DNA of 11,300 nt from a bacterium (lineage in GTDB: Bacteria > JAJVIF01 > JAGGVT01): contig JAGGVT010000184.1 in assembly GCA_021157815.1 (NCBI GenBank), positions 1 through 11,300 of the forward strand. The letters run 5' to 3'. The notes beneath the pieces were generated by a model, which ran no database searches, was not told the DNA's origin, and saw only the letters and a program-made list of their open reading frames with translations. Shown piece after piece: positions 7,644 through 11,300 of this stretch. Within the stretch, counting starts at the first letter, position 1; every line of letters starts with the position of its first letter. The position numbers and the translations under genes are program-made.

Positions 7644-8051
7644 CTACTGCTTGTTCTTCATCGCGCGGACCTCTTCCAGCTTGGCGCGGACTATGTCTGT
7701 CTGGGGATGTTGCGCGGCTTCGAAACAGTCGAGAGACTGCTCAAGTTCAAATTCAGCCGCCCCAAGGTTATCGGTATCGATATAAACAAGCGCGATATAG
7801 AATCGAGTCGCCGCCTGCCATACCTCCTCCTCAACCTCCATTGTTACCTGAAGCGATTCAATGAACGTGTTCAGCGCGTTCTCATATTCGCCGAGTTTGC
7901 GATAGATAATGCCAAGCTCATTGAGCGTAACAACCTCCTCCGAACTGTTGTCGGTTTTCTTCACCATTTTCAGGGCGATCTTGTAGTCGCCAATCTCCTG
8001 TCGAAGAGAGTTTTCGTCCTCTATGGGATCATCCGGGAATTCATCGTTCAT
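7644..8051 (-). CDS. Small TPR-repeat protein, cytoplasmic
   Basis: The 135-residue acidic protein has no signal peptide or membrane segment. Residues about 39-72 make a clear tetratricopeptide repeat (TLNELGIIYRKLGEYENALN, with the Gly, Tyr and Ala spacing of the family). A second, more degenerate repeat covers about 79-112 (FYIALVYIDTDNLGAAEFEL). GDYKIALKMV at 21-30 looks like the second helix of a further partial repeat. TPRs are protein-protein docking scaffolds; the partner is unknown. The start is supported by AAAGGA ten bases upstream (8062-8067) and by a promoter at 8096-8124. The opposite strand is also open over this stretch (7635-8087), but that frame has no recognisable domain. 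The gene is on the same strand as the PKD protein upstream, so it may receive read-through as well as having its own promoter. Confidence 0.85.
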   Translation of the reverse strand: MNDEFPDDPIEDENSLRQEIGDYKIALKMVKKTDNSSEEVVTLNELGIIYRKLGEYENALNTFIESLQVTMEVEEEVWQAATRFYIALVYIDTDNLGAAEFELEQSLDCFEAAQHPQTDIVRAKLEEVRAMKNKQ

Positions 8052-8095
8052 GGCATTTTTTTCCTTTCTTTTGTCTGCTCAGGATGATTTTTACC

Positions 8096-8124
8096 ATTAT
8101 AACCTTTATTTACCGTAAAAACAA
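8096..8124 (-). promoter_or_regulatory. Sigma70-like promoter of the TPR gene
   Basis: Read on the minus strand, TTGTTT (8119-8124) is followed after exactly 17 bases by a perfect TATAAT (8096-8101). It lies 44 bp upstream of the TPR gene's ATG and downstream of the stop of the preceding gene, inside the 109-bp gap, so the TPR gene can be expressed separately. Confidence 0.55.
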
Positions 8125-8160
8125 GAGAAGGGAAACAGGAAGACTCTTCGGCTTTGGCAG

Positions 8161-9390
8161 CTATTGCACATCGACGGAAAGTATCACTGCGGTATCACAT
8201 TCGCCCTGGTAGTTGTCGGTTACGCGTAAATTGACGGGGCCCTCGTAATCGGCGGTGTATTCGTGGGTTGGATTGGATGGCGTGCCGGTGTAGGCGTCGT
8301 CGATCGGCTCGTCGAAAACCTTGTCGCCGTCGAAATCCCAGTGGAACGTGAGAGTGTCGCCGTCATCGTCGTATGTGCCGGACGCGTCAAACTCAATCGC
8401 CACGGGCGACGGGCCGGTGTGCGGTCGCGGCGTGACGACCATAAGGTTGCAGACGGGGTCAACGTGAAGGTCGTATTTGGTTAGAACAGCGCCCGATTCT
8501 GTTGCGTGAAGCGTGTAGAAATCACCGGACCACATGACATTAAAAAATGAACCACCACAACTAAAATTGAAGTACTCCCAATCAGGTTCAGATTGGATAT
8601 TTAATTGATAAATAAGCTCGTTATCCATCGAATACTTAAACATTTCATCAATACCCCATGAACCAGATTCTATATATTTAGACATGTACTTATCCTGGCG
8701 CTCCTCGACCAATGTTCCCATCGGTGTTAATGTTGCAACGTAATCCAACAAAGGACCATTGTATAGTTCTACAGGAGCAGACATATTTCCATATAAGTCA
8801 ACATCCACATATTTAAAGTTAATACTTGATGCGACGACAGATTCATAACTATCCCATTCACCTATGGAATATAACACATAGAATGACTGATGATCGGTGG
8901 AAACAATCTGATCGATAGTACCATTGTTATCATCAATATTAATGTGTTGGATAATATTTAACGATGCGCCAAGAAGAATTAAACTAGTGTTATCACCAAT
9001 AAGCACTTCTCCACTGTCTAAGAATCCTATCTTAGTATTGCGCCATCTGAATCCTTGTTCATTGTCAAGATCTGTGTAGGTCGTTAGTGAACCATCGGAG
9101 CTGAATTTCATTAATAAGGAAGATGATGGTTGTGCATCAAATATCACTAATTCGTCAAACTTGTTAACTTCCCAATTCCCAGGAGGACAAAGTTCCCCTG
9201 TGTATTCATATAAACTGAAATTCCAGTAAATAGATAGTTCACCTGGTACACCATGGGTTTGTGACCATGGAATGGCAAACAATTCCTCAGATGTATAAAC
9301 ACTCTGAGCAAATGCTAGTTGGCTACTCAAATAAACGGCGATAATAGTGATAGCTGATAAAGCAATGATATTTTTGTATTTAATTTCCAT
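8161..9390 (-). CDS. Secreted protein with beta-propeller-like body and C-terminal PKD domain
   Basis: The 409-residue product has a type I signal peptide with cleavage probably after AFA at 28 and no lipobox. Residues about 30-310 are beta-rich, with repeated short strands and turns (VIFDAQPSSSLLMKF, GFLDSGEVLIGDN, KYVDVDLYGNM) that resemble a degenerate propeller. I cannot assign a family. Residues 314-409 are a PKD domain: FDASGTYDDDGDTLTFHWDFDGD, then a HEYTADYEG turn and LRVTDN. PKD domains are beta-sandwich modules of extracellular proteins, often used in binding or as spacers. The start is supported by AGAGGA seven bases upstream (9398-9403), a site that begins just before the stop codon of the gene upstream. 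That gene ends 15 bp away, so the two are probably one operon. The PKD-coding part is far richer in GC (up to about 70% locally) than the rest of the gene (about 35-38%). Confidence 0.85.
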   Translation of the reverse strand: MEIKYKNIIALSAITIIAVYLSSQLAFAQSVYTSEELFAIPWSQTHGVPGELSIYWNFSLYEYTGELCPPGNWEVNKFDELVIFDAQPSSSLLMKFSSDGSLTTYTDLDNEQGFRWRNTKIGFLDSGEVLIGDNTSLILLGASLNIIQHINIDDNNGTIDQIVSTDHQSFYVLYSIGEWDSYESVVASSINFKYVDVDLYGNMSAPVELYNGPLLDYVATLTPMGTLVEERQDKYMSKYIESGSWGIDEMFKYSMDNELIYQLNIQSEPDWEYFNFSCGGSFFNVMWSGDFYTLHATESGAVLTKYDLHVDPVCNLMVVTPRPHTGPSPVAIEFDASGTYDDDGDTLTFHWDFDGDKVFDEPIDDAYTGTPSNPTHEYTADYEGPVNLRVTDNYQGECDTAVILSVDVQ

Positions 9391-9405
9391 TTTAGTTTCC
9401 TCTGC

Positions 9406-11300
9406 TTAATCACAAGGATTAAATAATTCGTTTTCACCATAAACCCATCTAAAAGCAATGTAATCAAAATCATGGATATCATAATCATGTATACCAGGTC
9501 CACCACCACCTGGACTACATACAGTCCAGAACACATTAGAATTTTTCTTATCCCATCCTTTAAATATCATCGTATGAACATAAGTTCGCCAGTGATTGGT
9601 ATTTGGATTTCTTCTAAGAACAATATCACCTTTCTTTACCAATCCCCTGACTGCTGGCTCTCTTAAGTTGCCGATTTCTTCGACTCTTCCTGAGTCTGGC
9701 CATTGAAATGCAGCAATAGAATTACCTAAACCTTGTCGGAAGTATTGCAATAAATAATGTACATAGCCACTGCAATCGACAGTGCCCCAACGTTCAAAAT
9801 CAACTGCATCGTCTTCTAACTCCCAGTGCGGTGGTCTTCCTCCACCCCATAGAAAATCATCATCAAAGAAGATTCCAGCTATCCAGATAAGGTCCATTGG
9901 TTTGACTCTTGTTAAATAGACTTCGACTTGGTCTTCAGCACAAAATGACCCTCTTGGATTATTCCTCAAACGACCCTCAGCACGGATTTGAAAATAACCA
10001 CATTCAAATCCACTAATGATCCAAACATGCGATTCTGTTTCACATAAATATCCAGGAAGATGGGAACATGGGGCAAAGCTATCCAACTCACCCCAAGAGG
10101 ATGCTGAGCCTTTGTCTACATAAGCAATTTGAGTCTCACCCCCCTGTGGATCGATGACATACACTTCAAATATTTCGTATGTAACATATTCTGGTAAACT
10201 AATCCGGATTTGAATTTGCCCAACCTTTAAATCATTCCAAACAGGAACAAATCCTGATTTTTTGTCAGGCATGTTATTTTGTTCTGTCAGGTGCGGGATA
10301 GTATCCACATTCTCCATAGCAACATCGTGCCAATCGCCTTCCCCCTTATCCAGTTCCTCTTCAAAAATTGGAATGGAAGGTCCATCAATCCAGTATTTCC
10401 ATGTTATTGCTTGACCTTGCGGTGCATGTTCGCCTGGGGTAATTCCCCGGCCTATTCCTGCTTCGATTTCAATTACAATTTCACCAAGATCAGTTACATT
10501 TCTCTCGTCTGAATACTCAGTACCACAGACAAAAAGATGAGCTCGTATATGCAGTTCACAATCCCGGATATTTACTGTGAAATCGGGACCCTTCCAATCC
10601 TCCCATTCAGGAACTATTGTGTGATAATCAGTAGTTAGTATCTCCCATTGTATGAAATCAGCTAATCCCTGAAACAATTCATCTCCTATTATTTCTGCCG
10701 TGAACACAACTTCTTCATCGAAATCGAAATCTGCTCCTTCTCCTGGATATGTAATTACAAGCTCTATATCACCATCTGGCACCATATTTTCGCTTCTAGT
10801 CCAGTTGCTGCAGTCGTCTTTGATGCGAAAGCGAGCACTGTTATAGTATTCACCAACGCAATCCGCGCGGATTATCCAGCATGACAGTTCGCCTTGCGGG
10901 CTGCCGTCGATGGGAAGGGGGTTAGAGCATCCGCTGCCAATAGGCCAGTCATCGCCATCGTCAGCAAATTCCTCATCAGCCAGTTCTGCTGTGTCAACGT
11001 AAAAGTAATGCATCTGCTCATCATCAAGGTAGGTTCTGACGCCGTCCTTGTCCTCAAGGTCAATCGATAGCATGTGCCCAATCCAACGCCCCTGATCGGA
11101 GACAGGATCGTGTGCCTTTACGACAAAGCATATTCCACCCGGGTGATCCAGAACCCAGTCGTCCATGAGCTGCCCGCACCTATCATCGTAATACTGCCAT
11201 AAACGATTGTATGTATGATTGTCTTCATGGTCAGCGCGCCAGACTTCTCCTTCACCCATCAAATCATATATCAACGTATCAGCGACATAATCGTTAAGCA
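9406..11300 (-). CDS. Large protein with Ig-like region and C-terminal NlpC/P60-like cysteine peptidase domain (5' end outside window)
   Basis: The frame stays open to the window edge: residues before the first possible TTG start (11274) read LNDYVADT, so the gene is partial and any signal peptide is out of view. The visible 630 or so residues are acidic and beta-rich, with Ig-like stretches (for example DIELVITYPGEG and EEVVFTAEIIGD). The last 130 residues look like an NlpC/P60-type papain-fold peptidase. The nucleophile would be Cys in VDCSGYVHYLL (codon 9772-9774), followed by KKGDIVL and the probable catalytic His in TYVHTMIF (codon 9574-9576). A third polar residue may come from GIHDYDIH. 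Enzymes of this superfamily usually cut peptidoglycan peptides, though some act as amidases or on other substrates. The gene ends 15 bp before the PKD gene and is probably co-transcribed with it. The part beyond about 10,860 is GC-richer than the part before it. Confidence 0.8.
   Translation of the reverse strand, partial: LNDYVADTLIYDLMGEGEVWRADHEDNHTYNRLWQYYDDRCGQLMDDWVLDHPGGICFVVKAHDPVSDQGRWIGHMLSIDLEDKDGVRTYLDDEQMHYFYVDTAELADEEFADDGDDWPIGSGCSNPLPIDGSPQGELSCWIIRADCVGEYYNSARFRIKDDCSNWTRSENMVPDGDIELVITYPGEGADFDFDEEVVFTAEIIGDELFQGLADFIQWEILTTDYHTIVPEWEDWKGPDFTVNIRDCELHIRAHLFVCGTEYSDERNVTDLGEIVIEIEAGIGRGITPGEHAPQGQAITWKYWIDGPSIPIFEEELDKGEGDWHDVAMENVDTIPHLTEQNNMPDKKSGFVPVWNDLKVGQIQIRISLPEYVTYEIFEVYVIDPQGGETQIAYVDKGSASSWGELDSFAPCSHLPGYLCETESHVWIISGFECGYFQIRAEGRLRNNPRGSFCAEDQVEVYLTRVKPMDLIWIAGIFFDDDFLWGGGRPPHWELEDDAVDFERWGTVDCSGYVHYLLQYFRQGLGNSIAAFQWPDSGRVEEIGNLREPAVRGLVKKGDIVLRRNPNTNHWRTYVHTMIFKGWDKKNSNVFWTVCSPGGGGPGIHDYDIHDFDYIAFRWVYGENELFNPCD

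Noticed and set aside
7635-8087. A 150-codon open frame on the + strand covering the TPR gene
   Set aside because: It has no recognisable domain and its product has odd composition, while the opposite strand encodes clear TPR motifs with a promoter and ribosome binding site.
11272-11274. TTG at 11274 as the start of the peptidase gene
   Set aside because: The frame continues open to the window edge with normal-looking protein sequence, there is no ribosome binding site before the TTG, and no signal peptide follows it.

Overview
The window comes from a bacterium with diderm-style envelope proteins, probably an uncultured environmental lineage. Lipoprotein signal peptides, type I signal peptides, Shine-Dalgarno sites and sigma70-like -10 boxes are all readable. 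I cannot assign a phylum from sequence alone. Large paralogous secreted proteins built from PKD modules and PQQ-like beta-propellers fit such lineages, but that is inference. Nearly every gene with a recognisable N-terminus is predicted to be exported; the exception is a small TPR protein.

Layout. Positions 1-63 hold the last 20 codons of a + strand gene, followed by a clean rho-independent terminator (91-113). Positions 126-324 form a short element with imperfect terminal inverted repeats, flanked by TTAA on both sides. Next to it lies a chimeric gene remnant (297-650): its first half matches an internal piece of the downstream lipoprotein, and its second half resembles the C-terminal end of a different (beta-helix type) secreted protein. 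Two paralogous lipoproteins follow tail to tail: 781-2790 (+, 669 aa) and 2833-5604 (-, 923 aa). They share a paired-cysteine N-terminal domain, a second beta-rich domain and a C-terminal PQQ-like beta-propeller. Only the longer one also carries a PKD domain.

The 447-bp gap at 5605-6051 contains a second, unrelated MITE-like inverted repeat (5702-5874) with two internal hairpins. Then come an exported helical protein of unknown function (6052-7611, +), a small TPR protein (7644-8051, -) with a good promoter, a secreted protein with a C-terminal PKD domain (8161-9390, -), and the 3' part of a large gene ending in an NlpC/P60-like cysteine peptidase domain (9406-11300, -, running off the window). 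The last two are 15 bp apart and probably co-transcribed.

The most notable observations are the lipoprotein family with its unrecognised paired-cysteine domain, the chimeric remnant beside an inverted-repeat element, the pairing of a cell-wall-peptidase-like protein with a PKD protein, and an abrupt low-GC block (about 8.5-10.85 kb) whose two edges lie inside open reading frames. I see no defence system, CRISPR array, tRNA, rRNA or phage gene, and nothing that by itself proves a new biological system.
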